The notes below the pieces were generated by a model. That model was not told where the DNA came from. It did not search any database and was given only the letters and a program-made list of their open reading frames with translations. 64,000 nt of DNA from Candidatus Gastranaerophilales bacterium. Its GTDB lineage: Bacteria > Cyanobacteriota > Vampirovibrionia > Gastranaerophilales > Gastranaerophilaceae. The position numbers and the translations under genes were made by a program. How positions within the stretch are numbered: the stretch's first letter is position 1; each line of letters opens with the position of its first letter. The stretch spans positions 143,446-207,445 of the forward strand of contig CANQJT010000004.1 in the NCBI GenBank assembly GCA_947624325.1, read 5' to 3'. Of this stretch, positions 1 to 8,683 are shown piece by piece.

Positions 1-264
1 ACTTTCTTTTTCAGAGTATGCATATTTCCCAATATTATCAAATACAGGCAGTCTTGATATTAAATCAGATGATAAATCTCTTTCTACATTATTCAGATAT
101 CCCATTGAAGAACTGTACATTAACATACTTACAAAAAAAACCATTAATGTTATTACACCCACTAATGTTGTCATTATTGTATTAAAAGTTTTTTTAACAG
201 GAACCTCAAACATTATATTACTTTTTTTGTTTTTCTTTGCTATTGCTTTATTCATTTTTTTCAT
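1..264 (-). CDS. N-terminal fragment of a membrane protein (chemoreceptor- or sensor-like)
   Basis: Only the N-terminal part (about 88 codons) lies in the window; the gene runs off the left edge. The reading begins MKKMNKAIAKKNKKSN, a basic cytoplasmic tail, followed by one hydrophobic membrane segment (about residues 29-50, TIMTTLVGVITLMVFFVSML) and then a polar, probably extracytoplasmic stretch with N-x-x-x-R-D-L-S spacing. That arrangement fits the first membrane helix and sensor domain of a methyl-accepting chemotaxis protein or histidine kinase, but no signalling domain is visible. A second ATG three codons in (255) is an alternative start. It lies 54 bp downstream of the PilZ gene on the same strand, so the two are probably co-transcribed. 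Confidence 0.55.
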   Translation of the reverse strand, partial: MKKMNKAIAKKNKKSNIMFEVPVKKTFNTIMTTLVGVITLMVFFVSMLMYSSSMGYLNNVERDLSSDLISRLPVFDNIGKYAYSEKES

Positions 265-318
265 CCAAATTTTTATCACTTAATATTATTTAACAATATT
301 TTTACAGGTTTTACAAGT

Positions 319-900
319 TTATTTCGTACTATCTTCAATTTGTTTCATAAAACAGAATTGAACTATTGAAATTCTGTCATAGTTGCTCAGGTCTCTAAAC
401 CTGCCCGAAGATATATAACATCCGCCGAAAGCTTCTATTCTTATAGGTTCAAATTTACATTCGACTTTTTTATTTTCAACTTCAATACTGAGATTATATT
501 CTTTTAAAAGCTCCAATTGTACACTTGTACTTATTTTTAAACCGCCGGCACTTAAATCTATTATATTGGCATTGTATTTTTTTCCGTCACATTCAAGTTC
601 TATTTCATTATTAACTTGAACCCTTGAGTATTCTCTTCTTTGAAGATATTTATATGTCAATGGAAACCACAATGAAACAATATTATCTTTTACATCTTTA
701 ACTATTGTTTCAAAATATAATTGTCCTTTTGGTGTCATTGCAAAAAGTTCGGCAGTTTCATCAATTTCGTAAGTACCTTCAGATTGAAGTTGTACACTGA
801 AATATTCTTCCGTTACATCAACCACCGTGCATTTTGAAGCATTATCAATACATCTTGATATAATACTAAATTCTTTATCTTTTACAATTTGTTCTCTCAT
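319..900 (-). CDS. PilZ domain c-di-GMP receptor (YcgR-like)
   Basis: The 193-residue protein has a YcgR-like N-terminal part (residues 1-85) and a C-terminal PilZ domain. The two c-di-GMP-binding signatures are both present: RREYSR at residues 88-93 (the RxxxR motif) and DLSAGG at 115-120 (the D/NxSxxG motif). By family knowledge it binds cyclic di-GMP in the cytoplasm and alters motility or envelope functions by protein contact. No transmembrane segment or signal peptide is seen. It lies directly upstream of a membrane-protein gene of possible chemoreceptor type, and a pilT gene is present elsewhere in the window, so a link to surface motility is plausible but inferred. Confidence 0.85.
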   Translation of the reverse strand: MREQIVKDKEFSIISRCIDNASKCTVVDVTEEYFSVQLQSEGTYEIDETAELFAMTPKGQLYFETIVKDVKDNIVSLWFPLTYKYLQRREYSRVQVNNEIELECDGKKYNANIIDLSAGGLKISTSVQLELLKEYNLSIEVENKKVECKFEPIRIEAFGGCYISSGRFRDLSNYDRISIVQFCFMKQIEDSTK

Positions 901-936
901 ACAAACCTTTTTCTTAATTCCAATTTAAAATATTTT

Positions 937-3552
937 TTATAATTTTTCAATAGTTTTTCCGTTACCTAATACCGTAAAGACATATGGTTTTGAAAAATAT
1001 TTATTTGCAGTTTTAATAACATCCTGTACACTTACGGCATTAATTAATTGAGGATACTTTTGGATAAATGTATAATCTCTGCCTGTTATTTCAAGCGAAT
1101 TTATAACGGAGGCTTTATCTAAATTTGTTTCCATTGAAAGTACAAAATTCCCGAGCAGTTTATCTTTTGCTTCAGAAAGTTCTTTATTTGTAACAAATTC
1201 ATGTTTTAATTTATCAATTTCTTTTAACATGCCCGATTTAGCAGTAATACCTGAGTCCGGATTAGTTGCGATATAAATTGCAAAAATTCCTTTATTAGTA
1301 TTTGCCGAAAAAGTTGAACCGACCTGATAAGCAAGTCCTTGTTCATCTCTTAACTGGGTAAACAATCTTGAACTCATTCCCGAGCCTAAAATAGCATCAA
1401 TAACCTGCAAAGATGCCCAATCTTTTTCATTTAATACTCCGTCCGTAAGCCAGCCGAAAACAAGCCATAGAGCCTCTGTATCTTTTTTAACTTTAACAAT
1501 TTTATTTTGTCCGAGCGGTTTATACTTATATGCATATTGTGCAAGATTTATCACGGGTGAATTATCATTCTTTAATAAATTTGAAAAGTAATTAATATAT
1601 TCCTGCGGATTAACATTCCCGTTTATTGTTATTACAACATTTTGAGCAGGAAATAAATTTTGATAAAATTCTCTTACATCCTGATATTTTACGGAAGGTA
1701 TTGTTTTTTCCAGCAGTTTTCCTGAATTACCGTAAGGAGTACCTTGCCATATGACCGTTTTAAATTCATCAAAAACTAAAGAATCAGGAGTATTTTTAAG
1801 TTTTTTAATGGCATTTATTTTATCTTCTTTTACTCTGGCGACATCATATCCGTCAAGAGTTGCATTTTTTGCAGCTTCTTTAAATATATCAAGCGCTAAA
1901 TCCTTTTCATTTTTTGTAAATTTAGTAGTTAAACTAAATGAATCACCATTAGCAGAAGGAATTAGCCTTATTCCGTTTTCCTCCAAAGTTTGAGGCAACT
2001 CCTGCCCTCTATATTTATTTGTACCTTTTAAAATAGTATCAGCCGTTACGGAAGCAACACCAGGGATTTTTTCAAGGTTATTTCCGCCTTTTGCAGTCAT
2101 TGTCATAGCTATAATATCATTAGCCGTATTTTTAGTTATTACAAGAATTGCACCGTTTTCCAGCTGATATTTTGTCGTATCTGCATTAGAACTTATTATC
2201 TTGGCATTATAGTCCTTTGGCATGATTTCAGGGGTTTTGGTTTCTATTGTTTTATTTGGGAATACGACTGAAATAACAGCATTTTCAGAATTTAAATATG
2301 TTTTAGCGACATTTTTTATATCCTCTGCCGTAACTTTATTTATATTTTCCAGATAATTTTTATAATATGTTGTATTATCCGTTATTGTTGCTGTATAACC
2401 GATTTCACCTGCAATATTAGATACTGATTCTCTTGAATAATAAGTATCTCTTTCAATTATATTTTTTGCTTTTTTAATTTCACTATCAGGAATTTCATTT
2501 TTCTTTAATTTTTGGATTTCCTCAAAAACAGCATCCTTAATCAATTGTATATCCGTTGAAGTGAAATCGGCAGAAATACAAAATATTGAATCATCCTTCA
2601 TTGAAGAATTTGATGCGGATATATTAAGCACTAATTGTTTTTGCTCTTTTAATTCCTTATATAATCTTGAAGATTTTCCCTCTCCAAGCACTGTTGCAAG
2701 AACATCAAGTGCATATGAATCTTTGCTGTCAACTTTATCAGCACCTTTAAAGCCGATTAATATGTAACCTGTTTCTATATTTAACCTGACCTGATTTTCT
2801 ATCTGCGATACAGGTTTTTTATCTACCTTATAAATTAGCTTTTTTATCTTATTTAAGGGAGTATTATAAGTTTTATTAAACTTTTCTTTAACAAGCTCCA
2901 GTGCCTTTTGGGTATCAATATCACCTGCAATAACAGTTGTCATATTATAAGGAGTATACCAAGTATTGTAAAAATCAAGAATTTGCTCTCTTGATATTGT
3001 TTCTATTACTTCCTTTGTACCAATTACATCTCTTTTATAGGGATGGGTTTTATAAAAACCTTTTATCATATTTTTATATAATATTGTTCTCGGATTGTCA
3101 TTATTTTTTGCAATTTCTTCAATAACAACTTTTCGTTCTTTTTCAAGTTCTTTTCTTGGTATTAAAGGATTTAAAAGCATATCGGAATGCAAATCCAATG
3201 CCAAATCGAAATATTGAGATGGAATAAGAATATAATAATGAGTAAAATCCTTGCTGGTTGCCGCATTTGTAACCGCACCTTTTGATTCTAATATTCTGTC
3301 AAATTCCTTTGAGGGATGTTTGGGGGTTCCTTTGAAAAATAAATGTTCCAAAAAATGTGCTACCCCGTTATTTTCATCTGTTTCATTTATTGAACCTGTC
3401 TTTATCCAAGTATCAATTATTACAATAGGATTATCGTGAACCTCTTTTATAATAACCTTCTGTCCGTTATCAAGATTAAATGTTGAAAAATCTGAAGCAA
3501 ATGAAACCAATCCTATAAAAATAAACAGTATTGATAAAATTATTTTCCTCAT
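937..3552 (-). CDS. Exported two-domain M16 family zinc peptidase
   Basis: An 871-residue protein with a clear signal peptide (MRKIILSILFIFIGLVSFAS). The N-terminal half carries the inverted zinc motif HFLEH (H66, E69, H70) and a distal glutamate in VVIEEIAKN (about residue 146), the expected HxxEH...E arrangement of pitrilysin/PqqL-type peptidases. The C-terminal half (about 455-871) repeats the M16 fold but has no HxxEH, as usual for the inactive partner domain. Length matches the periplasmic two-domain members of the family, which degrade peptides or process exported proteins. It is followed on the same strand by the PilZ gene 36 bp away. The substrate cannot be told from the sequence. Confidence 0.9.
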   Translation of the reverse strand: MRKIILSILFIFIGLVSFASDFSTFNLDNGQKVIIKEVHDNPIVIIDTWIKTGSINETDENNGVAHFLEHLFFKGTPKHPSKEFDRILESKGAVTNAATSKDFTHYYILIPSQYFDLALDLHSDMLLNPLIPRKELEKERKVVIEEIAKNNDNPRTILYKNMIKGFYKTHPYKRDVIGTKEVIETISREQILDFYNTWYTPYNMTTVIAGDIDTQKALELVKEKFNKTYNTPLNKIKKLIYKVDKKPVSQIENQVRLNIETGYILIGFKGADKVDSKDSYALDVLATVLGEGKSSRLYKELKEQKQLVLNISASNSSMKDDSIFCISADFTSTDIQLIKDAVFEEIQKLKKNEIPDSEIKKAKNIIERDTYYSRESVSNIAGEIGYTATITDNTTYYKNYLENINKVTAEDIKNVAKTYLNSENAVISVVFPNKTIETKTPEIMPKDYNAKIISSNADTTKYQLENGAILVITKNTANDIIAMTMTAKGGNNLEKIPGVASVTADTILKGTNKYRGQELPQTLEENGIRLIPSANGDSFSLTTKFTKNEKDLALDIFKEAAKNATLDGYDVARVKEDKINAIKKLKNTPDSLVFDEFKTVIWQGTPYGNSGKLLEKTIPSVKYQDVREFYQNLFPAQNVVITINGNVNPQEYINYFSNLLKNDNSPVINLAQYAYKYKPLGQNKIVKVKKDTEALWLVFGWLTDGVLNEKDWASLQVIDAILGSGMSSRLFTQLRDEQGLAYQVGSTFSANTNKGIFAIYIATNPDSGITAKSGMLKEIDKLKHEFVTNKELSEAKDKLLGNFVLSMETNLDKASVINSLEITGRDYTFIQKYPQLINAVSVQDVIKTANKYFSKPYVFTVLGNGKTIEKL

Positions 3553-3705
3553 ATAAAATCCTCAAAATATCCCTTAATAAGTATATTATACATTAATTAT
3601 TATAAAAATGGATATTTTAAGGATTAACTCTTAAAGGTATATTTTAGAAATACTTATAGTATTTTACAAATTTTTATTTTATAAAAATCGTGATAATATT
3701 AATCT

Positions 3706-4263
3706 ATGACTACAGAAAAAGAAAAAATGCTTAAGGGCGAATTATATAATGCCAATTATGATAAGTCCTTAATTGAAGAACGAACAAAATGTAAAATTTT
3801 GTGCTTCAAATATAATAAAATTTCTCCGGAAAAAACAGCAGAAAGACAAGAACTAATAAAAAAAATTGTAGGTAAAACAAAGGGCGAATTTTTAATTGAA
3901 CAGCCTTTTATGTGTGATTACGGATATAATATTGAACTGGGTAAAAATTTTTATTCTAATCATAATCTTATAATTTTAGACTGCGCAAAAGTAACTTTTG
4001 GCAATAATGTTTTTATTGCTCCTAACTGCGGTTTTTACACAGCAGGTCATCCTCTTGATTATAAAACACGAAACAAAGGACTTGAATATGCAAAACCGAT
4101 TAAAATCGGAAACAATGTTTGGATTGGAGGAAATGTTGTTGTTCTTGGCGGTGTTACTATAGGGAATAACGTTGTAATAGGTGCAGGTTCGGTTGTTACA
4201 AAAGACATCCCTGATAATTCACTTGCTTATGGTGTGCCTGCAAAAAAAATAAGAAATTTATAA
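3706..4263 (+). CDS. Maltose/galactoside O-acetyltransferase-type hexapeptide acetyltransferase
   Basis: A 185-residue left-handed beta-helix acetyltransferase of the Maa/LacA/NodL group. The N-terminal Mac domain (EKEKMLKGELYNANYD...) is followed by hexapeptide repeats (IELGKNF, VTFGNNV, IKIGNNVWIGGNVVVLGG, VTIGNNVVIGAGSVV). The catalytic histidine is H115 in YTAGHPLD, and the family-typical VPAKKIR occurs near the C-terminus. It would transfer acetyl groups from acetyl-CoA to a sugar hydroxyl in the cytoplasm; the sugar is not determinable. It stands divergent from the M16 gene. No strong ribosome-binding site is visible before the ATG. Confidence 0.9.
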   Translation: MTTEKEKMLKGELYNANYDKSLIEERTKCKILCFKYNKISPEKTAERQELIKKIVGKTKGEFLIEQPFMCDYGYNIELGKNFYSNHNLIILDCAKVTFGNNVFIAPNCGFYTAGHPLDYKTRNKGLEYAKPIKIGNNVWIGGNVVVLGGVTIGNNVVIGAGSVVTKDIPDNSLAYGVPAKKIRNL

Positions 4264-4349
4264 AATTCCTGTACAATATCTCAAGTAAAGAACTATTGCA
4301 CGGTTATAACACTCATGATAAAATCAAAACAAAAAGGTTATTATATATT

Positions 4350-5363
4350 ATGTCTTTTTGTGAACAGCCATTTACCAGAATTGAAATAAACAGTAATGGA
4401 GATGTATATACTTGTTGTCCCTTTTTTATAAATTTTCAGTCTTTAGGTAATATTTACGAATTACCTTTTGATGAAATTTGGAATGGTGAAATTGCAAGAA
4501 ATATAAGAAAAAAAATAATTCAAGGGGATTTATCTTTTTGTTCTAATTTGTGTTTTAGAAAAAATAAAACACAACAAAATTCTTCACAATTTGAAGAAAT
4601 AGTAAATAACTACCCACAGGAAATACTAATAAGTACAAGCAAATGTTGTAATGTAAGATGTATATTCTGTCGTGATTCTGAAACAATAAGTTCTAAAGAA
4701 AATGATAATTTTGATAAAATAAAAGATATTTTCCTTCCTATATTTAAAGATGCAAAACTTGTTCATTTCGGTTATGATGGCGATCCTTTTTCAAACAAAA
4801 GAGAATGCGAATTAATAAAAACACTTGCGGAAAAATATCCAAACATAAGATTTAACTTTAACTCCAACGGAGTTATTGCTAATGAAAAATTTCTTAAAAA
4901 TCTAAATGTATATGATAAAATTGATTCAATGATTGTTTCAATACATGCTACCAACAGATGGACATACAATAAAATTGTAAAAGGTTCAAATTGGAATAAA
5001 GTATTATCAAATCTTAATTGTTATTCCGAAATGAAAAAACAAAATTTAATTAAAAAATTCAGATTGATTTTTGTAGTTTTTTCAGAAAATTATAAAGAAA
5101 TGCCGAAATTTGTAAGACTTGCACAAAAATTAGGTGCAGAAGCCGATTTATGGACTCTTAAGAAAAATGACCAGACTAAAGTAACAGGGGAAGATTTTGA
5201 AAAATATTCAATAATAAATCCAAAGCACAAACATTTCAAAGATTTAAAACGTGTTTTACAAGATCCTATATTTGATTCACAAAACATCCTGCTTGCACCA
5301 GAGTTAAAAGATTTAAGAGAACAGAATAACGAATTTAGTTATAAATCCTATAATTATATATAA
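4350..5363 (+). CDS. Radical SAM protein with N-terminal SPASM-like cysteine region
   Basis: About 337 residues from the ATG at 4350, which has a weak AAAAAGG 12 bases upstream; an in-frame TTG at 4296 is a less likely earlier start. The radical SAM cluster motif CNVRCIFC (Cx3Cx2C) sits at about residues 100-107 of this reading, followed by HFGYDGDPF, the glycine-rich strand. Unusually, the extra cysteines of SPASM type (CEQPF, CCPFF, then FCSNLC) come before the radical SAM core: the N-terminal part reads like a SPASM domain (INSNGDVYTCC...GNIYELPFDEIWNG). Such proteins bind a second Fe-S cluster and usually modify peptides, sugars or proteins. The substrate is unknown; the upstream acetyltransferase suggests, weakly, sugar chemistry. 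Confidence 0.8.
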   Translation: MSFCEQPFTRIEINSNGDVYTCCPFFINFQSLGNIYELPFDEIWNGEIARNIRKKIIQGDLSFCSNLCFRKNKTQQNSSQFEEIVNNYPQEILISTSKCCNVRCIFCRDSETISSKENDNFDKIKDIFLPIFKDAKLVHFGYDGDPFSNKRECELIKTLAEKYPNIRFNFNSNGVIANEKFLKNLNVYDKIDSMIVSIHATNRWTYNKIVKGSNWNKVLSNLNCYSEMKKQNLIKKFRLIFVVFSENYKEMPKFVRLAQKLGAEADLWTLKKNDQTKVTGEDFEKYSIINPKHKHFKDLKRVLQDPIFDSQNILLAPELKDLREQNNEFSYKSYNYI

Positions 5364-5520
5364 TTTTGTATGATTTTAACATAATATTTAAGTAAAAGGA
5401 TAAAATGGATAAATAATTTGTAAGATGAACCTTCCGAGTTTAGATATCAAACTTGCATTTTTATGTCAAAATTCCTGATACAACTTTTAGATTAGGTCAG
5501 CGAAGTACACCCAAATCTAC

Positions 5521-6768
5521 TTACAATAATGCATTTGCCTGTTCTTGAACATATTTATTCGACGGGGCAAGTGATTGTGCTTTTTCTATAGCATTTTTTG
5601 CTTCCGTAAGGTATTTATCTTTATGCGTTTGTTTGTATAAATATTCATTTGCATAAGAAATGTATAAATAATTTACATAATCTTTTCCGCCGAGCTTTTC
5701 AAAATACTTTATGGCATTTTCCATATTTCGGTTCCTATAACTTGTATAGGCTATTCTTTTAAGCATAGCTTCCGCATTTTCTGGCTTATAGTAATTATGT
5801 GATGCCGAATCTTTACTTATTACTATTGATACTCTGTCAGATGACTTTTTTACATCCAAAACATTGGAATTAATTATATTATACTTTCCTTCATTTACCC
5901 ATTCTTTAGGAAATGTAGCACGATTTTCCATTATACTTTCAATTCGTTTATCAGTCATAGGATGATCATCACTCAAAGTTTTAACATTAGGCAATGCATT
6001 CATAAATGTTAGGGCTTCCATACCCTTATCCATATCAAATCCTGCACGGGTCATTAATTCTGCCCCTAAGGCATCTGCAATATATTCCATATTTCTTAAC
6101 TCAGCAAGATATTTCTTTTTTAAAACAGTCGTTGTAATACCATCAACAGAACTTCCTGAAATGTCTCTTAATTTTTTTAATCTTGTATACATTTCAGCAG
6201 TCCGCTGTTCATGACCTAAAATTTGATGTCCCATTTCATGCCCTATAATAAATGCTAAAGCATCGGAATTTGTATATAAACTATCGTATAATGCCGTATT
6301 TATATATATAAAGTTTGCTGATGATGTTGCGGCATTAAATTCATCTTCTGATTTTCTGATTGCAATTCTCCAGTTAATATAATCAAGATTATTTGCTCTG
6401 ATTATTTTTTCTGCAATCCTATATACATTATAGAAATCTACAGATGCAGGCTGAACATTTACACTATTTAAATTTGTACTGAGTGCTTTTTTAATTTTTG
6501 TATTATAGATTTCGTTATCTTTTGCAATTTTAGCTTTGTATTGACTTTCTTTTACTTCCGGAACATTTGAAAGTGATATAAGATGCGGGTCTTTAAATTC
6601 AATATCATTGTTTGTTTTTGGCAGATTATATTTTGCTGTATGTTTTTTTACAGATTCATATTTAACATTTTTCTTTGTTTCTTTTAACTGTTTATCTAAA
6701 TACGAACCTGCAAAAACAGGCAGATTAAAAGACATTATAAGCAAAATTGCAAAAATCTTTTTCTTCAT
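5521..6768 (-). CDS. Exported M48-family metalloprotease with C-terminal TPR-like region
   Basis: Start set at the ATG at 6768 because AAGGAG lies just upstream and a signal peptide follows (MKKKIFAILLIMSFNLPVFAG); this gives 415 residues. The zinc motif HEMGH (H177, E178, H181) and the third ligand in EYIADALGAE (E228) define an M48 gluzincin of the BepA/LoiP type. After the catalytic domain, residues from about 320 form helical repeats (AIKYFEKLGG, AKNAIEKAQSLAP) like the TPR tail of BepA. In Gram-negative bacteria such proteins act in the periplasm in outer-membrane protein quality control. It is followed upstream by a small XRE regulator on the same strand, separated by 54 bp. Confidence 0.88.
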   Translation of the reverse strand: MKKKIFAILLIMSFNLPVFAGSYLDKQLKETKKNVKYESVKKHTAKYNLPKTNNDIEFKDPHLISLSNVPEVKESQYKAKIAKDNEIYNTKIKKALSTNLNSVNVQPASVDFYNVYRIAEKIIRANNLDYINWRIAIRKSEDEFNAATSSANFIYINTALYDSLYTNSDALAFIIGHEMGHQILGHEQRTAEMYTRLKKLRDISGSSVDGITTTVLKKKYLAELRNMEYIADALGAELMTRAGFDMDKGMEALTFMNALPNVKTLSDDHPMTDKRIESIMENRATFPKEWVNEGKYNIINSNVLDVKKSSDRVSIVISKDSASHNYYKPENAEAMLKRIAYTSYRNRNMENAIKYFEKLGGKDYVNYLYISYANEYLYKQTHKDKYLTEAKNAIEKAQSLAPSNKYVQEQANALL

Positions 6769-6822
6769 AACTACTCCTTTATTTACAAATAGTATTCCAA
6801 AACTCAATATAGTGCAAATTTT

Positions 6823-7143
6823 TTATATGAAAATACTTTTAATGATTCTGAATATTATTTCTAATTCTTTATTGTTTGAGTTTTTGACAATTTTTATGAT
6901 TTCATCCTGTATGGTTTTAAAATCCTTTTTGTGTTCAAATTCAAAAATTGATGACATAGTAACATCAAGAGCTTTTGCAATTTTATATATATTCTCAATA
7001 GTTGTAAAACTGTTGCCTGTTTCAATTCGGCTTATGTGTCTTGGCTCCATATTCACAATTTGCGCAAGTTGTTCTTGGCTATAATTTTTCTTTTCACGCA
7101 ATTCCTTAATTCTTTTTCCAAATTGCTTTTTTAGATTTTCCAT
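6823..7143 (-). CDS. XRE-family helix-turn-helix regulator
   Basis: About 106 residues from the ATG at 7143, which is preceded by GGGAG at good spacing. The N-terminal half is a Cro/C1-type helix-turn-helix (RIKELREKKNYSQEQLAQIV followed by EPRHISRIETG and IYKIAKALDV). The C-terminal part (about 65-106) is a short charged helix, possibly for dimerisation. The target is unknown; the nearest candidate is the M48 protease gene just downstream on the same strand, with which it may be co-transcribed. Confidence 0.88.
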   Translation of the reverse strand: MENLKKQFGKRIKELREKKNYSQEQLAQIVNMEPRHISRIETGNSFTTIENIYKIAKALDVTMSSIFEFEHKKDFKTIQDEIIKIVKNSNNKELEIIFRIIKSIFI

Positions 7144-7228
7144 AACATCTCCCACATCAAGATTAATTTATATTCTTTAAGAAATTAAGGGTGAAATATG
7201 TGAAATATTTGTTGATTTTAGACTTTTT

Positions 7229-8389
7229 ATGTGTATTAATGTATATATTATGTGTTTATCTGATAAAATTTCTACAAATAATGTGAAATACGAATTTAAA
7301 ATGTTGTATGCTATTGGTATAACATTAATTGTAATTGGACATTGCAAAGATAGCGGTATTTCATTTTTCAGCGATTTTTTTCCTTACTATTCTTTTCATT
7401 TGGCATTATTTGTATTTGCCTCCGGATACTTTTATAACCAAAAATATGAACAATCAGTAAAAGATTTTCTTATAAAAAAAATTAAAAGATTAATAATTCC
7501 TCTATATATCTGGAATATTTTTTACGCAATTCTTTTACACATTATTAAACATTTTGGATTTTTTGGCGGTGTGCATATAACGTTAAAATCAATATTTTGG
7601 CTGCCGATTACAAACGGACATCAGTTTATATTAAACCTGGGAGGATGGTTTGTAATTCCGCTATTTATGATACATGTTATTAATATTTTGATAAGAAAAT
7701 TATTATTTAAATTAAATATAAAGATAAATGAATTTTTATATTTTATATTCTGCCTGTTGTTGGGCTGTCTTGGGGTATTCTTGTCAAATAGCGGATATAA
7801 AGAAGGCTTTTATCTTGTTTTAGAAAGATTTTTATATTTTTTACCTTTTTATAGTCTTGGTTTTTTATATAAAAAATATGAAAAATATGATAAAATGAAT
7901 AACTTAGCATATTTTGGAATTATATTTTTTATCACGTTATTAATTATATATTACTGGGGAGGAATGCCTACTTGTATTCCAAGCTGGGCAGATTTTCACG
8001 GCTATTTTCCTTTAGTTCCTTTTATATCAGGAATCATCGGAATAGCATTTTGGTTTAGAATATCAAAAATCCTAAGTCCCATAGCTGCAAAAAGTAAATA
8101 TATCAATATCATTGCAGATAACACTTATACTATTATGATAAACCATCTTTTGGGATTTAAAGTTCTTGATACTTGCTTTGCAATTTTACATAAATATACT
8201 ACTTTATGTGCTAATTTTGACATACATCTATATAAAACAACAGTATGGGGCTATTATTTGATACATAATAAATCTCAGTTTATAATTTTATATATAATTT
8301 TTGGAATTGTTTTTTCAATAGCACTTAAAAACTTTATATTAAAAATAATAGATTTTATCAAGAACTGTACGAGTAAATTTTCACGATAA
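7229..8389 (+). CDS. Acyltransferase 3 family membrane protein
   Basis: A 386-residue integral membrane protein with about ten hydrophobic segments. Near the N-terminus it has the family signature ITLIVIGHCKDSG, whose histidine is the expected catalytic residue, followed by HLALFVFASGYFY and the basic loop KDFLIKKIKRLIIPLY. This family (OafA/NodX/WecH type) O-acylates sugars of polysaccharides or lipids at the inner membrane. Start chosen at the first ATG; an in-frame ATG seven codons on is equally possible, and neither has a good ribosome-binding site. It begins a plus-strand island of surface-sugar genes (ThDP enzyme, UbiA remnant, methyltransferase). Confidence 0.85.
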   Translation: MCINVYIMCLSDKISTNNVKYEFKMLYAIGITLIVIGHCKDSGISFFSDFFPYYSFHLALFVFASGYFYNQKYEQSVKDFLIKKIKRLIIPLYIWNIFYAILLHIIKHFGFFGGVHITLKSIFWLPITNGHQFILNLGGWFVIPLFMIHVINILIRKLLFKLNIKINEFLYFIFCLLLGCLGVFLSNSGYKEGFYLVLERFLYFLPFYSLGFLYKKYEKYDKMNNLAYFGIIFFITLLIIYYWGGMPTCIPSWADFHGYFPLVPFISGIIGIAFWFRISKILSPIAAKSKYINIIADNTYTIMINHLLGFKVLDTCFAILHKYTTLCANFDIHLYKTTVWGYYLIHNKSQFIILYIIFGIVFSIALKNFILKIIDFIKNCTSKFSR

Positions 8390-8683
8390 GCCGAAGGTAT
8401 TAAAAGGGAAGCACCGCAAAGAAGTAAGGATTACAGAGCGAACATCTGAGTAATGCGAAGATTGTTACAAAAAGAACAGGCGAGATACGAGCCTTGTGAA
8501 CTTGTATGCGAAACAAAGTACAGCTGAGTCTGTATCCGTAGCGAAGCGGAGTGTGACTAAGCCTGTATGCATTATCTGAGTAAAATTCGGTTCGGACATC
8601 CGATATGTTATATTTCTAAGTAATGTTGACGGCTGCAGTTATAACTGTTAAAATTGATAATTATAAGTTTTTCGGAGTTTAAA
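8390..8683. repeat. GC-richer intergenic region with repeat-like fragments
   Basis: About 290 bp with no open gene and a base composition clearly richer in G and C than its surroundings. Short pieces recur elsewhere in the window: CGATAAGCC (near 8385), GCGGAGTG (near 8545) and a stretch close to GTAAAATT-x-x-GTTCGGACAT (near 8581-8605) are matched, partly inverted, around 24500-24585. It therefore looks like a degenerate dispersed intergenic repeat, not a decayed gene. No tRNA fold or terminator could be assigned. Confidence 0.4.
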
